Origin: CAYZED01 sp964477445
Lineage (GTDB): Bacteria > Bacillota > Clostridia > Lutisporales > Lutisporaceae
Assembly (NCBI GenBank): GCA_964477445.1
Contig: CAYZED010000015.1
Location: 6,614 to 70,613 of the forward strand
Reading direction: 5' to 3'
DNA: 64,000 nt
The notes below the pieces were generated by a model, which saw only the letters and a program-made list of their open reading frames with translations, was not told where the DNA came from and did not search any database. Shown one piece after another: positions 52,840 to 60,944 of the stretch (position 1 is the stretch's first letter; each line of letters begins with the position of its first letter). A program made the position numbers and the translations under genes.

Positions 52840-52984
52840 CTGCGCTCATTCCTTGGCTTATACGTTGTTACTTCGTGCTTCGCTGACTCATAGCGTACTA
52901 TGTGTACGCGTCGACCCAGCGAAACACTCGAGCAGTATTAATTTAATAAATTAATACGGTCTAAGCCTAAAGCAAGAGCGCAGA
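52839..52984. other. Nested fold-back element of about 146 nt between rpmF and fapR
   Basis: TCTGCGCTC (52839-52847) pairs perfectly with GAGCGCAGA (52976-52984). Inside it, GGCTTA (52855-52860) pairs with TAAGCC (52962-52967). GTGCTTCGCTG (52875-52885) pairs with CAGCGAAACAC (52917-52927) with one mismatch. CATAG/CTATG (52889-52902) and an 11-nt arm dyad GTATTAATTTA (52935-52957) form two more hairpins. The result is a multibranched structure, noticeably richer in GC than its surroundings. No open reading frame is obvious. It may be a noncoding RNA, a degenerate mobile element, or a DNA structural element. Confidence 0.6.
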
Positions 52985-53046
52985 CTGAAAAACACCTTTA
53001 GCATATTACGTACAACTCAGTATTTTTAATAAAAAAAGAAAAAAGG

Positions 53047-53120
53047 TTGCATTTATATATATGAAAAGTTATACTTTATGTTAGTACCAGGTAATAAACG
53101 TATTTAGTACAAGATACTTA
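53047..53120 (+). promoter_or_regulatory. fapR promoter with two FapR operators
   Basis: TTGCAT (53047-53052), 17 nt and TATACT (53070-53075) form the promoter. TTAGTACCAGGTAATAA (53081-53097) matches the FapR box and sits over the transcription start. A second, weaker box TTAGTACAAGATACTTA (53104-53120) follows. Together they predict malonyl-CoA-relieved autorepression of the fab operon. Confidence 0.85.
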
Positions 53121-53181
53121 TTAATAAATATAGGAATGAAGCGGTTCATTGCTATTTTCGAAAAAGTATTTAGGAGGCAAT

Positions 53182-53754
53182 ATGAAAAAAGGAATGTCTA
53201 AGAAAGAACGTCAAACAAGTTTGATTAGCAGAATAAAAGAAAATCCTTTTTTAACTGATGATGAATTATCAGAAATTTTTAATGTATCTATACAGACTAT
53301 AAGACTAGATAGACTTGAATTAAATATACCTGAACACAGAGAGCGAATTCGTAATGTTGCAGTTATAAATCTAAACAAAGTAAAATCGCTGACTAGTGGC
53401 GAAGTCATCGGTGAACTGATTGATTTAGAACTCGGAAAAAGTGGTATGGCAATGCTTGAGTCCACTAATGAACATGCTTTTGAAAAAACTAATGTCGTAA
53501 AAGGACATAATATATTTGCACTAGCAGAATCATTAGCGATAGCGGTTATAGATGCAAATGTTGCATTAACTGGGGTTGCTAATATTAAATATAAACAGCC
53601 TGTTTTTTCGGGAGATAAATTAATCGCTAAGGCTGAAGTAATAAAAATCAGAGGGAACAAGTTTTTCGTCTGGGTTTTCATAAAGGTTAAACAACAAGAA
53701 GTTTTTAGAGGTAAATTCATACTAGTATCCTTTAAAGATAGCGAGGGGAATTAA
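53182..53754 (+). CDS. fapR: Fatty acid/phospholipid synthesis repressor FapR
   Basis: FapR represses fatty acid genes and is released by malonyl-CoA. The 190-residue protein has an N-terminal helix-turn-helix (LTDDELSEIFNVSIQTIRLDRLEL) and a C-terminal hot-dog domain (HNIFALAESLAIAVIDANVALTGVANIKYKQPVF in part). The ATG at 53182 follows AGGAGG. It heads the operon fapR-plsX-fabH-fabK-fabD-fabG-acpP. Confidence 0.95.
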   Translation: MKKGMSKKERQTSLISRIKENPFLTDDELSEIFNVSIQTIRLDRLELNIPEHRERIRNVAVINLNKVKSLTSGEVIGELIDLELGKSGMAMLESTNEHAFEKTNVVKGHNIFALAESLAIAVIDANVALTGVANIKYKQPVFSGDKLIAKAEVIKIRGNKFFVWVFIKVKQQEVFRGKFILVSFKDSEGN

Positions 53755-53758
53755 TAAT

Positions 53759-54775
53759 ATGAAATTAGCAATTGATGCAATGGGTGGAGATTTTGCCCCT
53801 AAATCAACAGTAGAAGGTGCTATCGCGGCACTGAAAGAATTTGATATCGATATTGTTCTTTTTGGAAAAGAAGATGAAATTAAAAAATATATTCCTGAAG
53901 AATATTTGAATAATAAACATCTCAAAATAGTAGATGCTCAAGAAGTAATTAGTGTTGATGAGTCTCCGGTTAATGCTATTAAACAAAAAAAGAATTCTTC
54001 CATGGTTATGGGGCTCAAATCCGTTAAAGATGGCGAATGCGATGGGTTTTTATCGGCAGGAAGCACGGGGGCATTTCTCGCTGGTTCATTATTAAAGGTT
54101 GGAAGAATAAAGGGAATAGATAGACCGGCATTAGCTCCTATTTTACCGACGCTAGGTAAATATGGGTGTATGATAATCGATGGTGGTGGTAACACAGATT
54201 GCAAGCCAAAAAATCTAGCACAATTTGCAACATTAGGTTCGATTTATATGGAAAAGGTTGCTAAATCTACCTCGCCAAGAGTTGCATTATTAAATATCGG
54301 GTCAGAAGAATCAAAAGGAAACGATTTAGTAAAAGAGTCTTTTGGACTACTAAAAGAAACAAAAAATATCAATTTTATTGGAAATGTTGAAGCTCGCGAG
54401 GTTATGGAAGATTCATGCGAAGTTATTGTTACTGATGGTTTTGCGGGGAATGTACTTCTAAAGAGTGTCGAAGGAACGGCTCAAATGATTATGAATACAT
54501 TAAAAAAAGAACTAATGTCTACTTTAAAAGGAAAAATTGGAGGGCTACTAATTAAGGGAAGTATGAGAGGCTTTAAGAAGAAATTCGATTATACTGAAGT
54601 TGGCGGTGCACCATTTTTGGGCATTGATGGAATTATGATAAAAGCTCATGGCAGCTCTAATGGGAATGCAATTAAAAATGCTATTAGACAAGCAAAATTA
54701 CTTCATGATTGCGATTATCTTAATTCAGTTAGGAAAGAACTATTAGTTACAGGGGGAGAAAATATTGACGAATAA
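53759..54775 (+). CDS. plsX: Phosphate acyltransferase PlsX
   Basis: PlsX makes acyl phosphate from acyl-ACP for phospholipid synthesis. The start KLAIDAMGGDFAPKSTVEGAI, SAGSTGAFLAGSLLKVGRIKGI and ALLNIGSEESKGND are family marks. The length is 338 residues. It follows fapR by four bases and overlaps fabH by 11. Confidence 0.97.
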   Translation: MKLAIDAMGGDFAPKSTVEGAIAALKEFDIDIVLFGKEDEIKKYIPEEYLNNKHLKIVDAQEVISVDESPVNAIKQKKNSSMVMGLKSVKDGECDGFLSAGSTGAFLAGSLLKVGRIKGIDRPALAPILPTLGKYGCMIIDGGGNTDCKPKNLAQFATLGSIYMEKVAKSTSPRVALLNIGSEESKGNDLVKESFGLLKETKNINFIGNVEAREVMEDSCEVIVTDGFAGNVLLKSVEGTAQMIMNTLKKELMSTLKGKIGGLLIKGSMRGFKKKFDYTEVGGAPFLGIDGIMIKAHGSSNGNAIKNAIRQAKLLHDCDYLNSVRKELLVTGGENIDE

Positions 54776-55765
54776 AAATATTAGCGTAGGTATATTGGGT
54801 ACAGGTAGTTATTTACCAGAAAAAAATCTTTCCAATTTAGATATGGAAAAAATAGTTGAAACAACTGATGAATGGATTAAGACACGAACGGGTATTGAAA
54901 ACAGAAGAATGGCAGCTCCTGAAGAAGCAACTTCCGATATGTCCACAATTGCTGCAAAGAGAGCTATAGAAGATGCAGGAATTTCTGTAGAAGATATTGA
55001 TATGATTATATGTGCGACTATTACCCCGGATATGTTTTTTCCATCAACAGCATGTATTATTCAAAAGAATATAGGTGCTATAAACGCATCAGCAATGGAT
55101 GTTAGTGCGGCTTGTACTGGATTTATTTATGGAATTACGATAGCTGAAAAATTCATAAGAAGTGGCTCAAATAAGTATATTTTGGTTATTGGTGCAGAAA
55201 AGTTATCAAGTATCAAGACAGAAATACATGTGTTCTATTTGGTGATGGAGCAGGTGCTGCTATATTAGGTGTCATGGAAGATGGTTATGGAATTTTATCG
55301 ACATATTTAGGTTCCGATGGCAATAAAGGTGATTTTTTAACTATGCCAGCTGGAGGATCTAGAAAACCAGCTACTCATGAAACAGTGGAAGCAAGAATGC
55401 ACTTTATTAAAATGGATGGAAGTGAAGTGTTTAAATTTGCTTCAAGGATTATGAGCGAAGCATCAGAAATTGCAATTGAACGCGCCGGACTAAATAAAGA
55501 AGATGTGAACTATATAATTCCACATCAGGCGAATATCCGAATTATTGATTCAGCCATGAAGAGATTAAAAATGTCTAGCGATAAAGTTTATGTTAACATT
55601 GATAAATATGGTAATATGTCAGCCGCATCGGTTCCTGTAGCTCTTGATGAAGCCAATAAAAAAGGTCTTTTAATTAATGGAGAAAACATTCTTTTAGTTG
55701 GATTTGGCGGAGGTTTAACATGGGGGTCATCTGTAATTAAATGGGGAGGAGAAAGAATTGTTTAA
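54765..55765 (+). pseudogene. fabH: Beta-ketoacyl-ACP synthase III (FabH), frameshifted
   Basis: FabH starts fatty acid synthesis by condensing acetyl-CoA with malonyl-ACP. The parts 54765-about 55220 and about 55220-55765 together hold the catalytic triad: Cys in SAACTGFIYG, His in IPHQANIRI and Asn in KYGNMSAAS. Between them the frame changes. Where the family reads SSITDWxDRNTCVLFGDGAG, the DNA has the codons for SSI, two extra bases AA, then the DRNTCVLFGDGAG codons in a new frame. This equals a 10-nt deletion of about four codons near 55219. It may be an assembly error, since FabH is normally needed. The start is TTG at 54765 after GGGGGAG. Confidence 0.9.
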
Positions 55766-56705
55766 ATCAAGAATTTGTTCAATTTTAGGCATTGAGTACC
55801 CTATACTACAAGGTGGCATGGCATGGGTTGCTACCGCTGAACTTGCTGCTGCTGTGTCAGAAGCTGGTGGATTAGGAATTATTGGCGCTGGAAATGCACC
55901 CGCTGAATTTTTAAGAAATGAAATTAGAAAAGTTAAATCTATAACAAAAAAACCTTATGGTGTAAATGTAATGCTTTTGTCACCATTTGTAGATGATGTA
56001 ATAAATGTTGTTATTGAGGAAAGAGTACCTGTAGTTACAACTGGCGCAGGCAATCCAGGAAAGTATTTAAAAAGATTACAAGAAATCGGTACAAAAGTTA
56101 TTCCCGTGGTATCAGCTGTTGCTCTCGCAAAAAAAATGGAAAAAGAGGGCGTTGACGCAGTTATCGCTGAAGGAACTGAATCAGGTGGACATGTTGGGGA
56201 ATTAACAACTATGACACTTGTACCACAAGTAGTTGACGCAGTTTCTATACCAGTTATTGCAGCTGGCGGAATTGCTGATGGAAGAGGATTTGCGGCTTCT
56301 TTAGCGCTAGGTGCAGATGGCATCCAAATGGGAACAGTATTTATATGCACGACAGAGTGCACTGCTCACGATAATTTTAAAAACGCTATTATAAAGGCTG
56401 GCGACAGGGGTACCGTTGTCTGTGCAAGACCAACAGGCCATCCCGTCAGATGTATAAAGAATAAACTTACAAGAGAATTTGAGAACCTTGAAAGCAATGC
56501 AGCTCCATTAGAAGATTATGAAACACTTGGTGCCGGAACTCTAAAGAATGCAGTAGTTGATGGGGACAGTGAGCGTGGGTCAGTTATGGCAGGACAAATA
56601 GCTGGATTAGTAAAAGAAATTAAACCAGTTAAGCAAGTTATCGACGATATTATTAAAGAAACAGATATTTGTATTAATAGAATAGTAAAAATGTATGGGA
56701 GGTAA
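55758..56705 (+). CDS. fabK: Enoyl-ACP reductase II FabK
   Basis: FabK is an FMN-dependent TIM-barrel reductase for the last step of elongation; it replaces FabI. The 315-residue protein shows YPILQGGMAWVATAELAAAVSEAGGLGIIGAG in part, GVNVMLLSP, AEGTESGGHVGE and VIAAGGIADGRGFAASLALGADGIQMGT in part, all typical of the nitronate monooxygenase/FabK fold. A TTG at 55758 overlaps fabH by eight bases. Confidence 0.94.
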   Translation: MFKSRICSILGIEYPILQGGMAWVATAELAAAVSEAGGLGIIGAGNAPAEFLRNEIRKVKSITKKPYGVNVMLLSPFVDDVINVVIEERVPVVTTGAGNPGKYLKRLQEIGTKVIPVVSAVALAKKMEKEGVDAVIAEGTESGGHVGELTTMTLVPQVVDAVSIPVIAAGGIADGRGFAASLALGADGIQMGTVFICTTECTAHDNFKNAIIKAGDRGTVVCARPTGHPVRCIKNKLTREFENLESNAAPLEDYETLGAGTLKNAVVDGDSERGSVMAGQIAGLVKEIKPVKQVIDDIIKETDICINRIVKMYGR

Positions 56706-56709
56706 AGAT

Positions 56710-57648
56710 TTGGGTAAGATTGCATTTGTTTTCCCAGGTCAGGGAGCACAATATCCAGGTATGGGGAAAGAGCTCGCAGAGAACTTTAAGGTCGCAATGA
56801 CGACTTTCGAAGAAGCAGGCGAAGCACTTGGGATCGATATGAAAGATCTTTGTTTTTTCGGTTCGGAAGAAGATTTAAAAATGACAGAAAACACACAGCC
56901 CACTATACTAACTGTGAGTGTTGCAGCAGCGAGGGTTCTTGAAGAAAAAGGGATAAAAGCGGATTACACAGCTGGATTAAGCCTTGGAGAGTATTCTTCA
57001 CATGTAATATCAAAATCTTTTGATTTCAAAGATGCAGTAAAGTTGGTTAGAAAACGCGGTAAATATATGCAGGAAGCTGTACCAGCAGGACAAGGTACAA
57101 TGGCTGCAATCATGGGTCTTGAAAGAGATGTGCTTTTAGAAGGCTTAAAAGAAGCTTCACAGTTTGGAATAGTTGAAGCAGCAAACTATAATTGCCCTGG
57201 ACAAATTGTAATTGCTGGACAAACTAGCGCGGTTGAAAAGGCATGTGAAATATTGAAAGCTAAAGGCGCTAAAAGAGCAATGCTTCTTCCAGTATCAGCA
57301 CCTTTTCACTCAAGCATGCTATTCCCTGCAGGAGAAATGTTAAAAGTTGAATTAGATAATGTTTCTGTTAGTGCTATGGAAATACCTGTAATAGCAAATG
57401 TAACAGCTGATATGATTAATAATTTTGAGGAAATAAAAAATTTATTAATAAGACAAGTTAGTAGCTCTGTTCTTTGGGAAGATAGCGTGAAAAAAATGTT
57501 AGACGAAGGTGTTACTACTTTTATTGAGCTAGGGCCTGGAAAAGCACTTAATGGCTTTATTAGAAAAATTAATAAAGATGTTACTGTACTTAATGTGGAG
57601 GACATGTCGTCACTCACAAAAACTCTTGAAGCTTTGGGGGTAGAATAG
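56710..57648 (+). CDS. fabD: Malonyl-CoA:ACP transacylase
   Basis: FabD loads malonate onto ACP. Motifs are IAFVFPGQGAQYPGMGKEL, the active-site GLSLGEYSSHV with the nucleophilic Ser, and PVSAPFHSSMLFPA with the catalytic His. TTG at 56710 is preferred because GGGAGG lies just before it, although an in-frame ATG exists at 56695. Confidence 0.96.
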   Translation: MGKIAFVFPGQGAQYPGMGKELAENFKVAMTTFEEAGEALGIDMKDLCFFGSEEDLKMTENTQPTILTVSVAAARVLEEKGIKADYTAGLSLGEYSSHVISKSFDFKDAVKLVRKRGKYMQEAVPAGQGTMAAIMGLERDVLLEGLKEASQFGIVEAANYNCPGQIVIAGQTSAVEKACEILKAKGAKRAMLLPVSAPFHSSMLFPAGEMLKVELDNVSVSAMEIPVIANVTADMINNFEEIKNLLIRQVSSSVLWEDSVKKMLDEGVTTFIELGPGKALNGFIRKINKDVTVLNVEDMSSLTKTLEALGVE

Positions 57649-58391
57649 TGGAAAACAAATTAGGAACAGCTATTGTTACAGGCGCATCAAGAGGTATCGG
57701 AAAAGCAATAGCACTAAAGCTAGCTGAAGAAGGCTACAATATTGTAATAAATTACGTTAATGGAAAAGAAAGCGCAGAAGAAGTTGCTAAACAAGCAGAA
57801 AGCTTGGGAGCCAAAGTTTTAGTTATTCAAGCAAATATTTCTGTTGCTGATGAAGTTAGTAATTTAGTTAATGAAACATTAAAAGAATTTGGTACGATTG
57901 ATGTTTTGGTCAATAATGCTGGTATTACTAGAGATAATCTATTGATTAGAATGTCAGAAAAAGATTTTGAGGAAGTAATAGACACTAACTTAAAAGGTGC
58001 ATTCCTTTGCACTAAGGCAGTGTCAAAACCAATGATGAAACAACGAAAAGGAAAGATTATTAATATATCTTCCGTAGTTGGTATAACAGGAAATGCAGGA
58101 CAATCTAATTATTCAGCAGCAAAAGCTGGACTTATAGGATTTACAAAATCCATCGCAAAAGAACTTGCTGTAAGAAATATTACAGTAAACGCTATCGCAC
58201 CGGGTTTCATTGAAACAGAAATGACAGCAGTACTTCCAGAAAAGGTGAGGGACGCCTTTTTAAGCGGAGTGCCAGCTGGCAGAATGGGAAATCCAGAAGA
58301 TGTCGCTAATGCAGTCGCATTTTTGGCATCAGAAAAAGCAAATTATATAACTGGTCAAGTTTTAAATATTGACGGCGGAATGGTTATGTAA
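57648..58391 (+). CDS. fabG: 3-oxoacyl-ACP reductase
   Basis: FabG reduces the keto group of the growing chain with NADPH. It is an SDR of 247 residues with TGASRGIGKAIALKLAEEG, NNAGITRDNLLIRM, the Ser-Tyr-Lys triad (NISSVVGITGNAGQSNYSAAKAG in part) and the C-terminal INIDGGMVM-like end. A GTG start overlaps the fabD stop by one base. Confidence 0.97.
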   Translation: MENKLGTAIVTGASRGIGKAIALKLAEEGYNIVINYVNGKESAEEVAKQAESLGAKVLVIQANISVADEVSNLVNETLKEFGTIDVLVNNAGITRDNLLIRMSEKDFEEVIDTNLKGAFLCTKAVSKPMMKQRKGKIINISSVVGITGNAGQSNYSAAKAGLIGFTKSIAKELAVRNITVNAIAPGFIETEMTAVLPEKVRDAFLSGVPAGRMGNPEDVANAVAFLASEKANYITGQVLNIDGGMVM

Positions 58392-58429
58392 TAATATCAA
58401 TATATAAATCCTGAGGGGAGGTGAATTGG

Positions 58430-58657
58430 ATGATATTTGAAAAAGTAAAAGAAAAAGTGGCTGAGCAACTCGGGGTTGAACTTGATGAAATTACAATGGA
58501 AGCTTCTTTCATCGATGACCTTGGTGCCGATTCTCTCGACATCGTTGAACTCCTTATGGCATTGGAAGAGGAATTTGATATAGAAATCCCAGACGAAGAA
58601 GCTGAAAAGCTTTCTACAGTTGGGGACATTGTCGAGTATGTAAAGAACTGTAAGTAA
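58430..58657 (+). CDS. acpP: Acyl carrier protein
   Basis: A 75-residue acidic protein with the phosphopantetheine-bearing Ser in GADSLDIVELLMALEEEF. The ATG at 58430 follows GGGGAGG by eight bases. A strong terminator follows, so fabF may be expressed at a lower level. Confidence 0.97.
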   Translation: MIFEKVKEKVAEQLGVELDEITMEASFIDDLGADSLDIVELLMALEEEFDIEIPDEEAEKLSTVGDIVEYVKNCK

Positions 58658-58667
58658 TTAAAGAAAG

Positions 58668-58695
58668 AAGTCCCGACGTTTTAATCGGGACTTTT
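58668..58695 (+). terminator. Terminator between acpP and fabF
   Basis: AAGTCCCGA pairs with TCGGGACTT around CGTTTTAA and is followed by T residues. Confidence 0.85.
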
Positions 58696-58734
58696 TCTTT
58701 TTTGAAACCGTGAAAATTATAAGGAGAAAAATTT

Positions 58735-59982
58735 ATGCAAAATAGAAGAGTGGTTGTTACCGGAATTGGTGTTATTTCATCAGTTGGAAAAAGTAAAGAT
58801 GAATTTTTTAAGAGTTTAAAAGAAGGTGTATGTGGAATTGATCTAGTGACACGTTTCGATACTACTGGCTTTGATTGTAAAATAGCAGCTGAAGTGACCA
58901 ATTTTGACCCAACCCTTTATATAGATAAAAAAGAAGCGAAAAGAATGGACCGTTTCTCACACTTTGCGATAGCTGCTTCTAAACAAGCTATTGAAGATTC
59001 AGGAATTGATTTAAACACAGTTGACAGTGAAATGTTTGGTGTTTGCTTAGGTTCTGGGATTGGTGGAATGGAAACTCTTGAAGCACAACATAAAATTTTG
59101 GTTGAAAAAGGACCAGGTAGAGTAAGTCCGTTTATGATACCAATGATGATAGTTAATATCGCTGCTGGAAATATATCGATATCACTAAACGCCAAAGGAC
59201 CTAACAGCACAGTTGTTACTGCTTGTGCATCAAGTACTAATGCTATTGGTGAAGCATTCAGAATCATTCAGCGTGGGGATGCAGATATAATGCTCTCTGG
59301 TGGATCAGAAGCATCTATTACTCCACTAAGTTTTGCTGGATTTTGTTCAATGAAAGCAATGTCAACAAACAATGAAAATCCAAAGGGCGCCTCAAGACCA
59401 TTTGATAAAAATCGCGATGGATTTGTTATGGGTGAAGGATCCGGAATGCTTTTACTAGAGGACATGGATAGCGCAATAAAAAGAGGTGCAAAAATATATG
59501 CTGAAATAGTAGGATATGGCTCATCGGGTGATGCTTATCATATCACTTCGCCAGCTCCCGGTGGAGAAGGTGCTATGAGAGCAATGAGAATGGCTTGTAA
59601 AGTAGCTGAAATAACGCCAGATAAAGTAGATTATATTAATGCTCATGGAACATCAACTGACTATAATGATAGATTTGAAACATCAGCGATTAAATTATTA
59701 ATGGGTGAAGATGCAGCTAAAAAAGTTTCAGTTAGTAGTACAAAATCTATGACTGGCCATTTACTAGGTGCTGCTGGTGCGATTGAGGCAATTGCATGTA
59801 TATTAGCGATTAATGAGAGTATCATTCCACCTACAATTAACTATGAAACTCCTGATGAAGAATGTGATCTAGATATAACTCCTAACGTGGCTAAAGAAAG
59901 AAATGTTGAATATGCTATGTCTAACTCGTTAGGATTTGGTGGACATAACGCATCAATTATCCTAAAAAAATTCAGACAGTAG
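58735..59982 (+). CDS. fabF: Beta-ketoacyl-ACP synthase II
   Basis: FabF elongates acyl-ACP. It is a 415-residue thiolase-fold enzyme with the nucleophile in VTACASSTNAIGEA and the two His in NAHGTSTDYND and STKSMTGHLLGAAGA. GGTGEGS-like motif VMGEGSGMLLLED is present. A TAAGGAG ribosome site lies between the terminator and the ATG. Because fabF is intact, only the FabH step of this operon appears damaged. Confidence 0.97.
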   Translation: MQNRRVVVTGIGVISSVGKSKDEFFKSLKEGVCGIDLVTRFDTTGFDCKIAAEVTNFDPTLYIDKKEAKRMDRFSHFAIAASKQAIEDSGIDLNTVDSEMFGVCLGSGIGGMETLEAQHKILVEKGPGRVSPFMIPMMIVNIAAGNISISLNAKGPNSTVVTACASSTNAIGEAFRIIQRGDADIMLSGGSEASITPLSFAGFCSMKAMSTNNENPKGASRPFDKNRDGFVMGEGSGMLLLEDMDSAIKRGAKIYAEIVGYGSSGDAYHITSPAPGGEGAMRAMRMACKVAEITPDKVDYINAHGTSTDYNDRFETSAIKLLMGEDAAKKVSVSSTKSMTGHLLGAAGAIEAIACILAINESIIPPTINYETPDEECDLDITPNVAKERNVEYAMSNSLGFGGHNASIILKKFRQ

Positions 59983-59988
59983 AATTTA

Positions 59989-60060
59989 GGCGGCTTTTCC
60001 GCATTTATTCATAAGTAAATACTGTAACTACTAGAATAGAATGAATTCTTACGAAACTTA
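59989..60060 (+). repeat. Dispersed intergenic repeat, copy A
   Basis: GGCGGCTTTTCCGC, CATAAGTAAATAC, AGAATAGAATGAA and TCTTACGAAACTTAA follow the fabF stop by a few bases. It is the best-preserved copy. The rest of the 254-nt gap to rnc contains a short ATCCGA/TCGGAT hairpin near 60065 and nothing else recognisable. Confidence 0.75.
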
Positions 60061-60236
60061 AAATATCCGACTACGAAATCGGATGAAGTAATTTAAATCA
60101 GATTGAGCGATTATGTGCACCTTTGAATTATAGGATGCATTATAGTTGCTCATTTTCTTTTGCCCTTATTGTCAATTCGCAACTTTCTGTTTATACTAGT
60201 AATACAGATTAAACGTAACTGGACGAAGGAGTATAC

Positions 60237-60932
60237 ATGAAAGATTTCACAGAACTTGAAGAACGAATTAATTATAAATTTAAAAAGAAAAACTTACTTA
60301 AGCTTGCATTGACACATAGCTCAGCATTAGGACCACTTAAAGGGTCTGATAAAAACAATGAAAGGCTTGAGTTTCTGGGCGACTCTATTCTCGAACATAT
60401 TATCGCATTACATTTATATAAAACATTTCCGTTAGGAAATGAAGGTGAAATGACAAAACACAAAGCCGCAATAGTCAGAGAGGATTCATTAGCTAAAGCC
60501 GCAAAAAACATTAGACTTGGAGAATTCTTGATTCTAGGAAAAGGCGAAGAAAAAAGTAATGGCAGAGAACGTTCGTCGATATTAGCGGATGCAGTTGAAG
60601 CAGTTATAGCAGCGACATATCTTGATGGAGGCTTTAAAAACGCAGAAAAAACAGCACTTCACCTTTTAAAAAGTAATATTAAAGAATGTATAGAAGGTAA
60701 TAACCAAAAAGATTACAAAACGATACTACAAGAAGAAATTCAAAAAAATGGAAGCAACTTATTGAGTTATACCTTAATATCCGAAGTTGGTCCGCCTCAC
60801 GACAGAATATTTACTTTTGATCTACATCTTAATAATCTTCACATAGGTACTGGTTCAGGAAAAAGTAAGAAAGAAGCACAGCAGAACGCAGCTTGTGATG
60901 CATTAAATAATAAAAAGTTCATGGACATTTAG
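60237..60932 (+). CDS. rnc: Ribonuclease III
   Basis: RNase III cuts double-stranded RNA in rRNA processing. The 231-residue protein has the endonuclease signature NERLEFLGDSILEHII, the second acidic site ILADAVEAVIAATYLDGG and the C-terminal dsRNA-binding domain (DYKTILQEEIQ; GSGKSKKEAQQNAACDAL). AAGGAG precedes the ATG. The rnc-radical SAM-smc order is usual in Clostridia. Confidence 0.97.
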   Translation: MKDFTELEERINYKFKKKNLLKLALTHSSALGPLKGSDKNNERLEFLGDSILEHIIALHLYKTFPLGNEGEMTKHKAAIVREDSLAKAAKNIRLGEFLILGKGEEKSNGRERSSILADAVEAVIAATYLDGGFKNAEKTALHLLKSNIKECIEGNNQKDYKTILQEEIQKNGSNLLSYTLISEVGPPHDRIFTFDLHLNNLHIGTGSGKSKKEAQQNAACDALNNKKFMDI

Positions 60933-60944
60933 AGGTGATTTTAG

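Noticed and set aside
55274..55765. Second half of fabH as a separate small gene
   Set aside because: It lacks the nucleophilic Cys half and a proper ribosome site; it is the C-terminal half of FabH in a shifted frame.
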